DNA of 64,000 bases from Sodiomyces alkalinus F11 (lineage: Eukaryota; Ascomycota; Sordariomycetes; Glomerellales; Plectosphaerellaceae): the NCBI RefSeq assembly GCF_003711515.1, contig NW_021167079.1:6566385-6630384 (forward strand), given 5' to 3'. Each line of letters starts with the position of its first letter. The first letter of the stretch is position 1. The position numbers and the translations under genes were made by a program. Below, one piece after another: positions 12,901-24,350 of this stretch. Under the pieces are notes generated by a model. The model did not search any database. It worked only from the letters and a program-made list of their open reading frames with translations, and was not told the origin of the DNA.

Positions 12901-15900
12901 ATATAATCGCCACGATGTAGTAGAGAAACCGCTCCAAGAGTGGGCAAAAGACTTATCGCAACGTCTCGACTGGAACGGCGGGGGAGAGAAAATGTGAAGG
13001 GACAAAAGGGGGGAAGGACGGGGGTTAGTAGATAATGAATTTCAGCTTGATAATAGTGGTGTGGAGGCTAAATCACGAAGTTTTAAACCTCACATGAGGT
13101 GATACGGTGATGGCGGTGATGCTGACAGTGGGTGTGAGGGTCTGAGGCTGAAAGATCGGAATGTAATTAATTATTACCTATGCGCCACGAAGCGTACCTG
13201 GCATAAGGTAGAAAGCCTTGCTTGTCGGCTATGGGGTGGGCGGACAAGAAAGTGGACGAGGCGGGGGGATCGCGCAAGGAAAACTATACATTGAGAACAA
13301 AGACGAATCTCCAAGGTATGGAGAAAAGAAGGAAACATAGCTCGAGTCAGTTAAATGATCACCAACTTCAATCAATCGCTTCGCCCCAGATCTCGTGCGA
13401 GCAGGTAGGTATTCAGGTTAATGCGAAGGAGATAGTCGAGAATAACCACATGGGAAGAAGCTTGCGGAGGACAAGAGAACTACCGAAGGTATCTAAGATA
13501 GATGACCGAAGATGAGCGTATAAGGTAATTAGGTAAGCGACTGGTAGGCGATAACTTAGCTTGGTTCCATATCAATACAGTGGAAATATATGGTGGTCGT
13601 CCACAACGAAGCATTCACTACTTCGTGTCCATACTTCCCTTGTTTACAAGAAGATGGAAGTCGTGTGTGGTGGTGTACGTTGTAGGAAGCAGGTAATAAT
13701 TAGGTATGACTGGGTCTTCACCGTTGTTCAAAGGGCCCACTAAATTGGGGAAAGGATGAATCGTTATCCAATTAGAATATGCCCCCAAGGATCCACACCT
13801 GCAAGTCCTCTGCCCACATTCCTCAAAAAGGGACTTGCGGCTTATCATTGGTCCTATGCAAGTGCTCTAGGCGCCATCACTCCTTCCTCGGCGCGTAGAG
13901 ATCCAACCCCGTGTGCCGCGAACTGCCCCGCTCCTGGCCCCCTGCACCTTCTTCACTAAAGGTACCTAACCCTACGGATAGAAGAGCTTCCCGGTCCCTG
14001 TTGGCCCCGCCCTTGCCGAATGGAAAGAAAGGCACCGCGAGCTCCTCACTTCAGTTTTTACTCAACGCAACGTCGCCCTACTCAGCAATTATTCGTACGG
14101 ATATTTTGTGTTTTCGATGCATTCGTACCTTATGTACTTCGTACGAAATATTCTTCCCACCTCACATTCAACCCTACTACCCACTACCCACCATCAATGC
14201 TCCCCAACCACGTCCTTTTCTGTTTCCGGGTCTCCCGCATACCCACCCGCCTTTTCGTCGCCGATTCGCTCTCTGCTTGTTCTTCATGATTCCGAGTCCG
14301 ATTCTATTTTAGTCCGACTCTATTTGCGAAGTATACAACGTACCTCCTGCATCTGTCGTCATGCCTCCCCATCCATATGCTCGCCGACTTATTAGCATGC
14401 ACTTCTCGTAGGGGATCCCTGTTCCCCCCCCCCTTTGGGTTCCTTCATTGATGCCACCGCATCATGTACAACGTACCTGTAAGGTACCGTCTTGCTTCTT
14501 CTGCCTTCGTGTAATGATTTTTGCCTCGCCCATCCAGGTGACTGAGCATCATGAGCTTCTCTCGACCAGAGGCGCGCTTCAAGCCATGCTGGGGCAGGGT
14601 CTATTTGCCCCACGGGCTCAAATGCCCGACCAGTATCGGCATGTCCGCCACATTCGCTTGATCCACTGTTTGATAAACAGATATCACGACCGCCTCGTCG
14701 ACCTGACTTGAACCACCCAAGAGAAAACATGTGCCAACCGAACAACAGAAGACGAGGAAGCGAGAAGTAACAAGGGCCAGGGCAGTACTAAATCCCACTC
14801 ATTTTCAGCCTGACCAATGGGTGCTAGCTTTGGCCACCTATCGCATCGAACTTTCGTCGTCCCTCCAGAATGGCGAAGCTCAGACAACATCCATTATTTT
14901 GGTATATTCAAAACCTCAAATTCTTCCAATGCTTTTACCTGGAAGGCAAGGCCATGCAAGCCCATGCAAGGCCATGCCTTCTCATAAACCCAAGTACGGG
15001 GTAGATCAAGCCAGCCTGCCGGCTAACCAACCAGCCACCTGCTCCGGAACCAAGCAACTGGTACGGATATTCTATTTTCTTCCCTTACTTTAGGACAAGT
15101 GAGGGCGAAGTCAAGAACATCGGCAGCAGCCCAGCCAGCAAGACGCTGAATATAGTAAAATATTGATGTCGGTTGATGCGCTCGCCGACAACTACATACA
15201 CATCCTCGACACTGTTTGCTTGCGCCTGCCAACCAGCGGCCTTCTTCGCAGTCCCTCAACTCCACCAACCATTATTGTCTCTGCATAAGCGTGTCTATCT
15301 TCCCCATTCTCCCAAGCCCTGTCTCCACAACACGCAGCACCCGTGGCTTGTCGTCCTGCCAGCCCCTGGACGTCTAACCCCGGTCGTGGTGCCCTCGTAA
15401 TGCATCGCCTTGGCTTGACCAAGTGAGCCGGTCCGCATCCGCTCTCCTCCTCCAGATCCCGGCGCCCAGCGCAGGGCCCTAATTTATGGTCCTCGACCGA
15501 TCGTCCACTGACAGGCCAGACTCGACTATCTTAGCCGCCAGACTCCGACCCAGGCCTATTTGGCTCCATCACACCCAAGCATCCCGTCCCCCTCTTGTAG
15601 CGTAGCTCTTGGGGGGTTACCTCAGTAAATCACCTTTCTTTTCTCCTTTGCCTTTTTTTTTTTGTCCTGTCTACTCCTCTTCGCCTTACCTCACTTGCTT
15701 CATCCAACAACTTGCCTCTTGTGCTCGTGTTGCAACATCCTGCATCGCTGTGCTTAAACATACGACAAGCGTTTGCTGGTCTTCCGATACTCGAGCACTC
15801 AGGGCGAAGACGAGCGCTAAGCCGTCACTGTTCCCTGTACTATCTCGCCAGACCCCGACAGTGTGCCCGCTCGCTTCGGTAGGGTAGCCCGCTCGGAGCC

Positions 15901-16533
15901 ATTCTGTGCCACTTGACTTCCACGCCGCCCCCCTCAGAACAGGAACCGGCCCTCCGTCACCGTCTTTTAACGCCTCCTTGCCCGACCGCTCTCTTCGTCT
16001 CGTTGTTTTCTACTCAACCACGAACTACACTCGCCGCGAGAGGGAACATTCGGGCAGCTAACAGATCACACTACAGCCACGACGGCTCACAACAGCGTCA
16101 CAGCCTGGAACAAATCGATTGAGCCTCTACGAATCGACTCCACGCTTCAAATTTTGGTCCCGCGAGCTTGGTCCGCTGAAACGTGCAGTGTCGTCGGGTC
16201 CGGGAACCGGCATTGAAGGGCTCCATGTGATGGGCTAGATGGAAAAGGTGTAGCCTCACAAACTGTCCCTTGCTTCGTCACGATACCGGCGACTGGGCTT
16301 TCTCTTCACCTCTTCTTCTGGGATTGAATACGGGTTTGTATGTGAACCGTCTCACAGAGCGTCATGCCCCCTTTCTCCTCTTCTTCGAGTACCTCTTTTG
16401 ATCCGCCTGCAAAGCTCCTCTGGGGACACGGGGACCGCAGACGTTCCCGGATATGACATCCCCCTCCTGCAGGTTGCCGGCTAACAGTGTACCTGTGACT
16501 AGATCGAGGCCCCGAAAGCATATCAGCGCCGCC
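6944..16533. other. Long gene-poor interval of normal base composition
   Basis: About 9.6 kb with no gene I can support. Scattered ORFs of 60-130 codons overlap on both strands and lack domains. The exception in size is 11.7-13.0 kb (entered separately). There is a homopolymer T tract at 11818-11838. The last kilobase, roughly 15.5-16.5 kb, is pyrimidine-rich, as is common in fungal promoters and 5' UTRs, and probably belongs to the WD40 gene downstream. The composition shows no RIP signature, so this is not an extension of the AT-rich element. Confidence 0.5.
11722..13005. other. Tract open on both strands, possible unidentified gene
   Basis: On the plus strand, ORFs run 11722-12567 (281 codons, start ATG or an alternative codon) and 12365-12997 (210 codons). 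On the minus strand they run 12436-13005 (189 codons) and 11850-12362 (170 codons). No domain is recognisable in any of them. The plus 281-codon frame includes a run of phenylalanines coded by the T tract at 11818-11838, which argues against that stretch being protein. It could be a lineage-specific gene, a decayed gene or chance. Codon bias and transcript data would decide; I assign no function. Confidence 0.15.
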
Positions 16534-19500
16534 ATGTCCGCATCCGCCCTCTCCAGGCACCGCACTGACACGGTCAGTTCTGGAAGGTCGTCTAGGGATC
16601 GCGGCACTAAGACACAGGACTTCACCATGTCGCCGTCCAGTATCCCGCGGTACTTTGAGCCGGCCGCGGCCACTGCCTCCATGTTTCTCTACGCGCAAGG
16701 TACCTCAATCGTCTGCGCCCACCATGATACCCTGACCATTGAGAGGCGCTTTTCTCGACATTCGGACGAGGTCCAATTGCTCGCCGTTGATAATCACAGC
16801 GAGCTTGGAGGTGGTAGACTGGTGGTCAGCTACGATGCTGGCCAAACAGCCATAGTATGGGACCTTATGACTGGTGATGAAGTGGCTCGCTTTTCTTCTT
16901 ACGAACATTTGACCACTGCCGTATGGATGCGAAGCGGGAATGTTGCGTTTGGTATGTCTGGCAAGCGCCCTGCATTTGTTGCCCTTTACTTTCTGCTGAC
17001 AATCTGTAGGGAATACCCAGGGCAATATCATCCTCTTCGAGCCCACAACTTCAGAACACATCTCTGCGAGAACGATTGATCAAATAGCCGTCACAGCCTT
17101 GGCTCCTGCCGCAGATTGTCGCACATTTGCTATTGGGTATGTTCCCTGGGGAAAACCACGGAGCATAGCATAGTGAACTGACGCGGCCCGTCCTTCTAGA
17201 TATCAGAATGGCTCCCTCCTTATAGCCACACTACAACCAAGATTCACGATTCTCCACAACCTGACCACATCGAGAGGCCCGTCACCTATCGTTACACTCC
17301 ATTGGCACGCCTCTTCATCCCGGCAGAAGTCGGACATGCTCGCCGTTCAGACTCACGATGGCGACCTCCGAGTCTGGAGCGTGTCCAAAGCCTACAACAG
17401 CGACGACCCGGCCAAGGTGGTCAGGATACTGAAACGGACCGAGAACCAAATCACAGCCCCTAACTGGATGGCCTGGTCCAAGAACGGCCGCATAATTCAA
17501 TATTCAGACTCGTAGGACCTAAGACGCCCCTTTTTTTTTCCCATTACGAATGCTGCACGCGTGCTCAGGTGCATAAGGCTAACCACGCATCAAATATAGG
17601 CAGACAATCTCCTGGGATGTAAGGACTAAACATGTCACGTATGACAGCATCCCCACGCTTGACCACGTCAGGGGTCTTGCCGTTTATGGCCCCGGGGCAA
17701 ACCTTTTCACTCTCGGCGCCAACAACACGGTGCAGCAATTCGACCTCAACTTCCCCGCCCTCATGGTGGCTAATGTCCAACACCCGGCCAATCTTCTGCC
17801 CCCATCGCCTCCGGTATCCATCGAGGAGCAGATGAACCAGTCGGCGAAAAGCGCGACCACAATCGCGACCGATTCGGATGCCACTTCAGGGACCGTCGAG
17901 ATGGGTATTTCGGAGAGCGATGATGACCACGTGTCCGCCTTCGCTCGTATGGTTCGCCGGGACGACTCGGAGTCTTCCGCTCATGGAGACCGATACGACA
18001 CCGCAAGTCCCGCCTCCAGTCTCAGCAGAGGCTCGTCGATATCGAGATCCTCCACCGGTTCTGCAACTCCCGGTCGCTACCCGTCGTCCGTAATCTCCCG
18101 GTCTCGCACCGAAAACACTTACATCTCGTCTGGCGCCTCGTCTATGCGGTCTTCCCAGGTTTCCGCACACAGGGAGCGGGATTTGTATTCAGCTAGCGGC
18201 ATGAGCGGAACATCGACAAGATCTCGGCATAAGCAATCCCGCTTGCGTCACGAGGTTCTCCCGAGTCCACAAGAGTCTAAAGTCAATGACTTGTTCAAGT
18301 TTACCCGAAGCCGTCTCAGCGACGTTCCTCATAAGCGCCCTATGATCAGTGAGACGGGCCGGCTCACTAACGATGACCTTCGCCGACAAATGCTGAGCAC
18401 GATTTTTGGCTGGCATAAAGAAATGGATGACTTGGTTCGGGACGAAATGAGTCGCCATACTACCGGGTCGCCAAGCCGCATTCTTCTTGCGAAGTGGCTA
18501 GGCGACATTGGTGTCGACGTGATGGCTGCCGGTTCGGAGTCAATGACATCGTCGGACTGGATGTTGCTGGCGCTCAGCGGAATCGGCGGCCAGGGTGTCC
18601 AGGCCGCTCAGCATAAGCTTGGTCGTGCATTTGTGCAGAGACTACTGGAGAGCGGTGATATCCATGCCGCCGCCACCATCTTGATAGGCATGGGTGACTA
18701 CAACGATGCCATCGAGATCTACGTGTCGCATAAACAATACATGGAGGCCCTCATTCTTCTGTGCCTTTTCTTCCCGGCTGTCTGGGAACGTCAGGCTGTA
18801 GTCATCAGGAAATGGGGAGACTGGGCGATTGCGCATGGGCAGCGAGAACTGGCAGTGCGATGGTGAGTGCTTCGATCTGCTCTTCCCTTTCCCCTCACTT
18901 CGCGCCCTACCGCTAACCGGCCACAATGCAGCTTTGCTTGCACCGGACAGGAATCTTCGGAACCCTGGACATCTCCATCGGCTGCTCAGGTCAATTTCCA
19001 GAGCCTTAACTCCTCAGTGAACCAGGGCATTCCCGAAGTCCTCTCCCCACCCCTGTCTCCCCCTGGTATTAACCGCGGACCACAACGAAGCATCGCCAAG
19101 ACGTCAGCGCTGAAGCTTATCACTTCGTTTGGTGACCAAGGCACGAAGTCAAAGTTCTTTTCTCAAGCGGATGGAGGCCAAACTCCCATTGCCGCCGGCG
19201 TCACTCCCATTGCAGATTCGGCGATTTCTCCCGGAGGGTTTGATGTCACTACTGCTTTTATCAAGCCTTCCAGCCGGAGTCAATTCAATACGCCAAGCTC
19301 TGCGAGATCCAACTCGTCGGCCTTTGGCCGCAAGCGCCTCCCGTCTATTGGAGAAGTAGCCGCGGACATACCCCGGGATCGGAAGGCTGGCGAGCTGTCG
19401 ACTCATGGGCCTGACTCGAACGACGCTCGTAGGGGATACTTGCGTATGTCCTCCGACGAACAAGAGGTGCTGGCCGCGGGCCTCACCCTACAACGTGCTG

Positions 19501-21671
19501 CTACGGCGAGCCCGATGATGATGCGGGACCGCAGGACTGCCGTGAAAGACCACGACAGGGGCCCGCTCCCCTCACCCGATGCCTTGGTCACAGTGAAGAT
19601 GGAGAGCAGCGCGAACCGTCGGAATGGCTCACGCGACCGCATTCCCAAGGGTCTTCAGCTTCAGCTTCGACCTATCGACCCTCACGGTTCCGAGATTGCC
19701 TCTCCGGAACAATCGGTTACCTCTTCCACTCGTTATCATTGGCCGTCTCGGCGACGAGGCCCCGGGTCAGTCGCAAGCTCTGCCACATCTCAATCCAGTG
19801 CAGGCCGGAGCCATCGCAGCAATACTACGGGGGGTGGAAGACAGGACTATATTCATAGCTTGGATGCTGCTCAGCACTATTCTCGAAAACAGCGAAGCCG
19901 ACACAGCAGCCGGGAAGGCCGACGCGAATCCCGCGGCCGGGACCGTGAGGGAAGCCGTTCTCGCACCCGCACTGGGAAATCGCGGGAGAGATCTGAAGAT
20001 CGCGGCCGCTCTGCGACTCGCAACTGGCCCAAGGCGAAGCGATCACCTACCTCGCCAATCCCCATGTCTCCCGAGGACCTCATCAACCTTAGTACACCCA
20101 AGTTTCTTGACGGAGGCATAGGCGATGACCCTGTCACGGCGAGGAAGAGCAGCAAGACCCGATCGAAGACGGCCAGTCGTGCATCGAGTCGGGGTAGCCA
20201 CAGCCGTCACAATAAGGCCGAGGAAAAGATGATCCCACCTCCTCTGGATCTCAGCGGCCGTGGTAAGGGGCGTGAAAGTTCTCTGGTCCGGTCGCCCTCC
20301 TCGCCAGTACCCATGTCTGCCCATACCATCCATTGTCAAGGATCGGAGGATGAAGAAGATTACAGGAGGGCCTTGGAGGACAAGGAACGGTTCCGCATTC
20401 GCCACAATAGGAGCGCTAGCCAAAGCATTGGTGGCGACCCGACGTCTCCTGTCTCGACAAGACGCGAGCGTTCGGAAAGCCGGCGTCGGCGTCAGAACAC
20501 ATCCCAAGAGTATCAGCGCGAGCCGGCACCGGCACCGACACAATCTGCTCCACAAGGCTCCTCTGCTAGGGATCACGCTGGTGATCTGAAGGCGATGAAA
20601 GACGAGCGGCAGCGCAAAAAGGAGCAGGCAGCCCGTGAGCTGGAAGAGCGCCGTAAATCGCTGGCTAAGCGGCCCTCGGCCCCTCCTATTCCCCATCCGA
20701 ACGACATCTCCTCTGCTTTGGGCCAAATCGTGGAGGCGCCTGCTTCTCTCCAGAGTGACGCGCCATTGCGGAGCCGTGATGAGCAGCCCCGAAGCATGTA
20801 CGCTCGCAGTGGAAATGCCAGCGGCGTCTACATCGGGCTCCCGGCGACCCCGAAGGCGATGCGACTCATCCTGGAGTCGGACAACAATGGTTATGGCAAC
20901 GCTGACGTGCCGCCCATCCCAACAACCTTTGCTCAACGACACTCTCCAGCCACTTCGCCCCAGCAATCGCCCGAAAAAGAAAAAGAAGCCGTGCCCCTGA
21001 CTCTTCTTCCGTCGACGGTATACCAGCCACCAGCTCGACCCCAGATCCCCCGTAGCATGTCAGCGCCGATTCCAGAAGATCCCCCGCACATGCGGCGATA
21101 TGCGGACAAACCTCACATTCGGACTCATTCCCGGGCAAACTCAACAATGAAGGGCGCATTGGGCGAAATGCGCGGAATTGACGAGACCCTAGGCAGCAAC
21201 GAAGGACCGGCCCGGCGGGCATCGCACGATGACCATATGCCACCACCGCCTCCGCCTCCTCCCCCACCTTTCCTGAAGGAACTTCAACACCTAGCGACAC
21301 CACCACCCCCTCCCCCCGCCCCGTTGCCACATATGGCCTCTGCTGGAGCGGGGGCTCTGGTGAACGGAATGATCGAAATCGTCGTCGACGACGACGAGCC
21401 CCCTGCCACTGTAGCTGCCCCAATGGATATGACGGTGCCGGTCCTAGCTCCTCCCGCGCCACGGAGCTCCAAAGGCCATTCACGCGGACGCAGCTTCACA
21501 GATCGCGATCGCGACCATGGTTTTGCGAGTCGCCTGTCCAAGGCGACGGAGCGGCTGCGGTCCGCCAGCCGCGGACGCAAGGAGGCAGGTGCATCACGCA
21601 TGCGTTCACCAGTTGACGGCGCCGCCCAGGTCGCCCCTTACGAGAGCGTTCCGCCTCCTGGCTATTTATAA
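16534..21671 (+). CDS. Large WD40 / alpha-solenoid / low-complexity protein
   Basis: Five exons: 16534-16951, 17010-17136, 17200-17511, 17600-18862 and 18932-21671, giving 1,619 codons before the stop; all junctions keep frame. The N-terminal third forms WD40-like blades: repeated patterns such as TAIVWDLMTGDEVA, GDLRVWSV and QTISWDVRTKHV mark the ends of propeller strands. The middle (about residues 460-690) looks helical and solenoid-like, with an ILIGMGDYNDAIEIYV segment typical of TPR-like repeats, recalling the layout of gemin5-type proteins. The rest is disordered: Ser/Arg-rich, a Lys/Arg/Glu helix (KDERQRKKEQAARELEERR), polyproline runs and a basic C-terminus ending PPPGYL. The start at 16534 has a strong GCCGCC-ATG context; an in-frame ATG at 16453 would add 27 residues. 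The function is not established. An RNA- or complex-scaffolding role is inference from architecture only. Confidence 0.85.
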
Positions 21672-23491
21672 GATCCAATCTTGTGCGGCGGTGTCCTATG
21701 GTCGACACTGTACCAGTCCCGGGCAGACAGGATAGCGAGACGAGTTTAGCTCTTTTCTTTTATACTACCCATCTTTTTTTGTTTATCTTTTCCATTTTCT
21801 TTTCTTCCACACACGGCCTGCCTCCCTCACTTTCTATGCCCGGCGAATTCGCATGGCGATTGGTGTTGGGTGGTTATTGATCTGGGTTTTTGTCTTTCCT
21901 TCCGACCTATATGAACTTTGGGTATATATTTCTTTTTTTCCACCATCGTGTCGTTTGCTTTACTGCCGATGGCATAACTATGGCATTTTCCTTTTATGGC
22001 TCGAGGAGGTCTATGATTATTTGGTGGAACAGACAACACGAGATGGCTTAACTTTGGGAACTTGTATTATTCGAAGCTATCATTGATGAGATTTTGAATG
22101 AGGGGGTTTGGACATTTTGCCTAACTCCATGGGACAACTGCTTCGTCGCTTTCCTTTTGTCTTTATCTCTCTTTTTGCTTTGGTTTCTTCTCTTGCGCTC
22201 TGAGGGCAATCATGACTAACGACTCGAGTGGAAGACGGTGACGGCCCAGTGGACCAGGTGGGCTTGGGTCAATGGCCATTTACTCGGATCACGGGTTCAA
22301 AATGGGACATTTCGAAGCAATAAAGACAAAAACGACCCTCGGGGGTCTAGGAGGATGAGGACGAGGAGATGGGTTTGACAAGGGAAACAAGTCACAGGAA
22401 AAGTAATGCTCTGTCTAGGAGGGAGGGTTTAAGTTATATGTTGCCTCACGGCATCTTGTGTAGTAGGAGGGTTACCTAGGTAGTCGCAAGTAAATAGTAA
22501 GTGGTATACCTAAGGTAGGTAGTTTGGTTGAATTGAAGTGTTTTCGTGTTCGGTCGGCATAAGATTGGGTTATATTTCTCTAGGTGATGTAGGACGTTGA
22601 TATGCTTCGTGAAGAACCAGTCTTACCGTAATAACTCTTCTTAGCCTTTTTATTATAATATCTAGAACGCGACTATACTAATTAATAGAGGAGGTATAAG
22701 GATACTAAAGTAATAATAGGAGGTAGGGGAAGATGAAATATCTTCGAGACAAGACCAAAAATCAAAATAGAAAAAGAAAAAAAAATCAAAAAAGAAATTG
22801 GAGTCGTCTACTCCATCTCAACTCTCCTACCCATACCCCCAGCGATCGTAATCCAACACGCCACGCGACGGTGGAGATGTCTCTGCAGAGTGAAGCCTCC
22901 CTCAAGGGTAATCTCCATTGCTTAGGGCCGTACGCAGCATCGCTGGTTACCCAAGCGAGTGGACGGCCACCGCAGCATTCGTGTTGGGCGCCGACTGGGG
23001 GGTTCGAACTGGGACTGGGTCGTTGAATTGAGAATTGCGAGTGCTTTCCCCGTTGGGCCATTACAGCCGAACGATTTCACGTTAAAGTTACTTATATACC
23101 TTAGGACGGCAGGATCCACTTTCTGGATTAGTCACTTGCCGTTCCGTAGACGTACTTTATATGCTTCGTACCTGTCTAGACTTCACGAACTTGCAACTTG
23201 GGGACGAAGCGAAGATCAATTTCGCCCAACCGAGGCTCAGTCGGCCATTGAGAAAAGCCTTGTAATTACACCCTTCTCCCTTCTCCATGAAATAGAAATG
23301 GATGTGCATTGCCATCCACTTCCGTCACGACTTCATTCCTAGCCTGCTCGGCAGTCAGGTTGCTACTTGGCCGCTTGCCTCCTCCTCGTCGACTTGCCCA
23401 CGTCAGCTCGCCGGCGCCGACTCCCTCGAGCGAACCGATCGATCGCCCTCTCACGCAATCTCTTCTGGCCCCCCATCCTCCGCTATCCACA
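21672..23491. other. Intergenic, with a small AT-rich RIP-like relic
   Basis: Holds the probable 3' UTR of the WD40 gene, then noncoding DNA. About 22615-22735 is AT-rich and TA-rich, and resembles the composition of the left-hand element, including an AATAATAGGAGGTAG stretch similar to one near 6645. It may be a short relic of the same repeat. Tracts with GGTACC/CCTAAGGTAGG motifs occur near 22480-22530. A GGTTCGAAC near 23005 does not sit in a tRNA fold. About 23230-23490 is probably the promoter and 5' UTR of PIG-H. Confidence 0.5.
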
Positions 23492-24160
23492 ATGCTCACG
23501 ACAAAACCACACCTCCTCGTCCGCCGACCTTCCCCGACAACGGCCGAATACACCGTCACCACAGCTCCCGCGCCGACCCTGCCCTACCGTCTTATCCTCC
23601 TCTCTCTCTTCCCCCTCCGCCTGTTCGCCGGCGTAACGGCCCTCCTTCTCCTCCTGTCCAAATACCGTCTTCATATTCCGGACACAACCTCCTTTCCAGG
23701 GCCTCCTTTCCCCTTTCCCTGGGGAGACACCCTTCGATCCGCGTTAGGAGCCGTCGTCCTCTCCCCGCCGGGACTCCTCGCCTCCCGCGCCGCTGCCGCG
23801 ATTCCCACGCTCGTGCTGATTCCGTTCGCGGCTATACTCCTCTATCTCGCGCTCCGTCGGCTCCATGTCACGGAATGCCTTCTCGTTCTGCGCGGGCTGG
23901 GGGTGCAGACGAGTTCTTCCGGGGGGACGTATCTCTCTCGGAAGGCCACGCGGTTTATACCCACGGAAAAGATCCGCGACGTACTCATCAACGAGGCTTT
24001 TCGCGGGTTTGAGGTGCGGCATTATCTTGTTGTCGTTGTCGAAGGGGAGGAGGATGTTGTTGTGGTGTTCCCACGCTTGTTACCCAGGCGGCATATTGTA
24101 GAGACGGTCTGGAGGGGAGTGCGTGGGTGTCTCCATGAGGGTGAGGAAGGGAAGAGCTGA
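23492..24160 (+). CDS. GPI15: PIG-H/GPI15, subunit of GPI-GlcNAc transferase
   Basis: A single exon of 222 codons. PIG-H is part of the ER complex that transfers GlcNAc from UDP-GlcNAc to phosphatidylinositol, the first step of GPI anchor synthesis. The diagnostic PIG-H domain lies in the C-terminal half: an ESLLV-like ECLLVLRGLGVQT, then FIPTEKIRDVLINEAF and a YLVVVVEGEEDVVVVF strand segment. Two hydrophobic stretches, about residues 28-50 and 78-115, fit the family's membrane hairpin before the cytosolic domain. The frame stays open upstream to 23309, but the chosen ATG gives the usual family length and the upstream part is low-complexity. It is convergent with PUS3, whose stop lies only about 190 bases away. 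Confidence 0.9.
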   Translation: MLTTKPHLLVRRPSPTTAEYTVTTAPAPTLPYRLILLSLFPLRLFAGVTALLLLLSKYRLHIPDTTSFPGPPFPFPWGDTLRSALGAVVLSPPGLLASRAAAAIPTLVLIPFAAILLYLALRRLHVTECLLVLRGLGVQTSSSGGTYLSRKATRFIPTEKIRDVLINEAFRGFEVRHYLVVVVEGEEDVVVVFPRLLPRRHIVETVWRGVRGCLHEGEEGKS

Positions 24161-24350
24161 TGGTGATGATGGGTCTATTGGGTATGTGAATATGTGAATT
24201 GTGTGATGAGGAGCGAGGAGCAAGCAACAATATGCTCCAGTTCTATTCTATCCCTTTTTTTTCCCCTCTCTTCTTTTCTTTTCATTTTCTCTCTGTTTTG
24301 TTTCTATTTCGCTGCATACTTCCTGCATGATCATACCCCTTTCGCTTTCG

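Noticed and set aside
20043..20966. 307-codon minus-strand ORF within the WD40 gene
   Set aside because: It is the antisense shadow of the Ser/Arg-rich exon.
22990..23050. GGTTCGAAC near 23005 as a tRNA T-loop
   Set aside because: The flanking five-base stems do not pair, and there is no acceptor stem or anticodon arm at the right distance.
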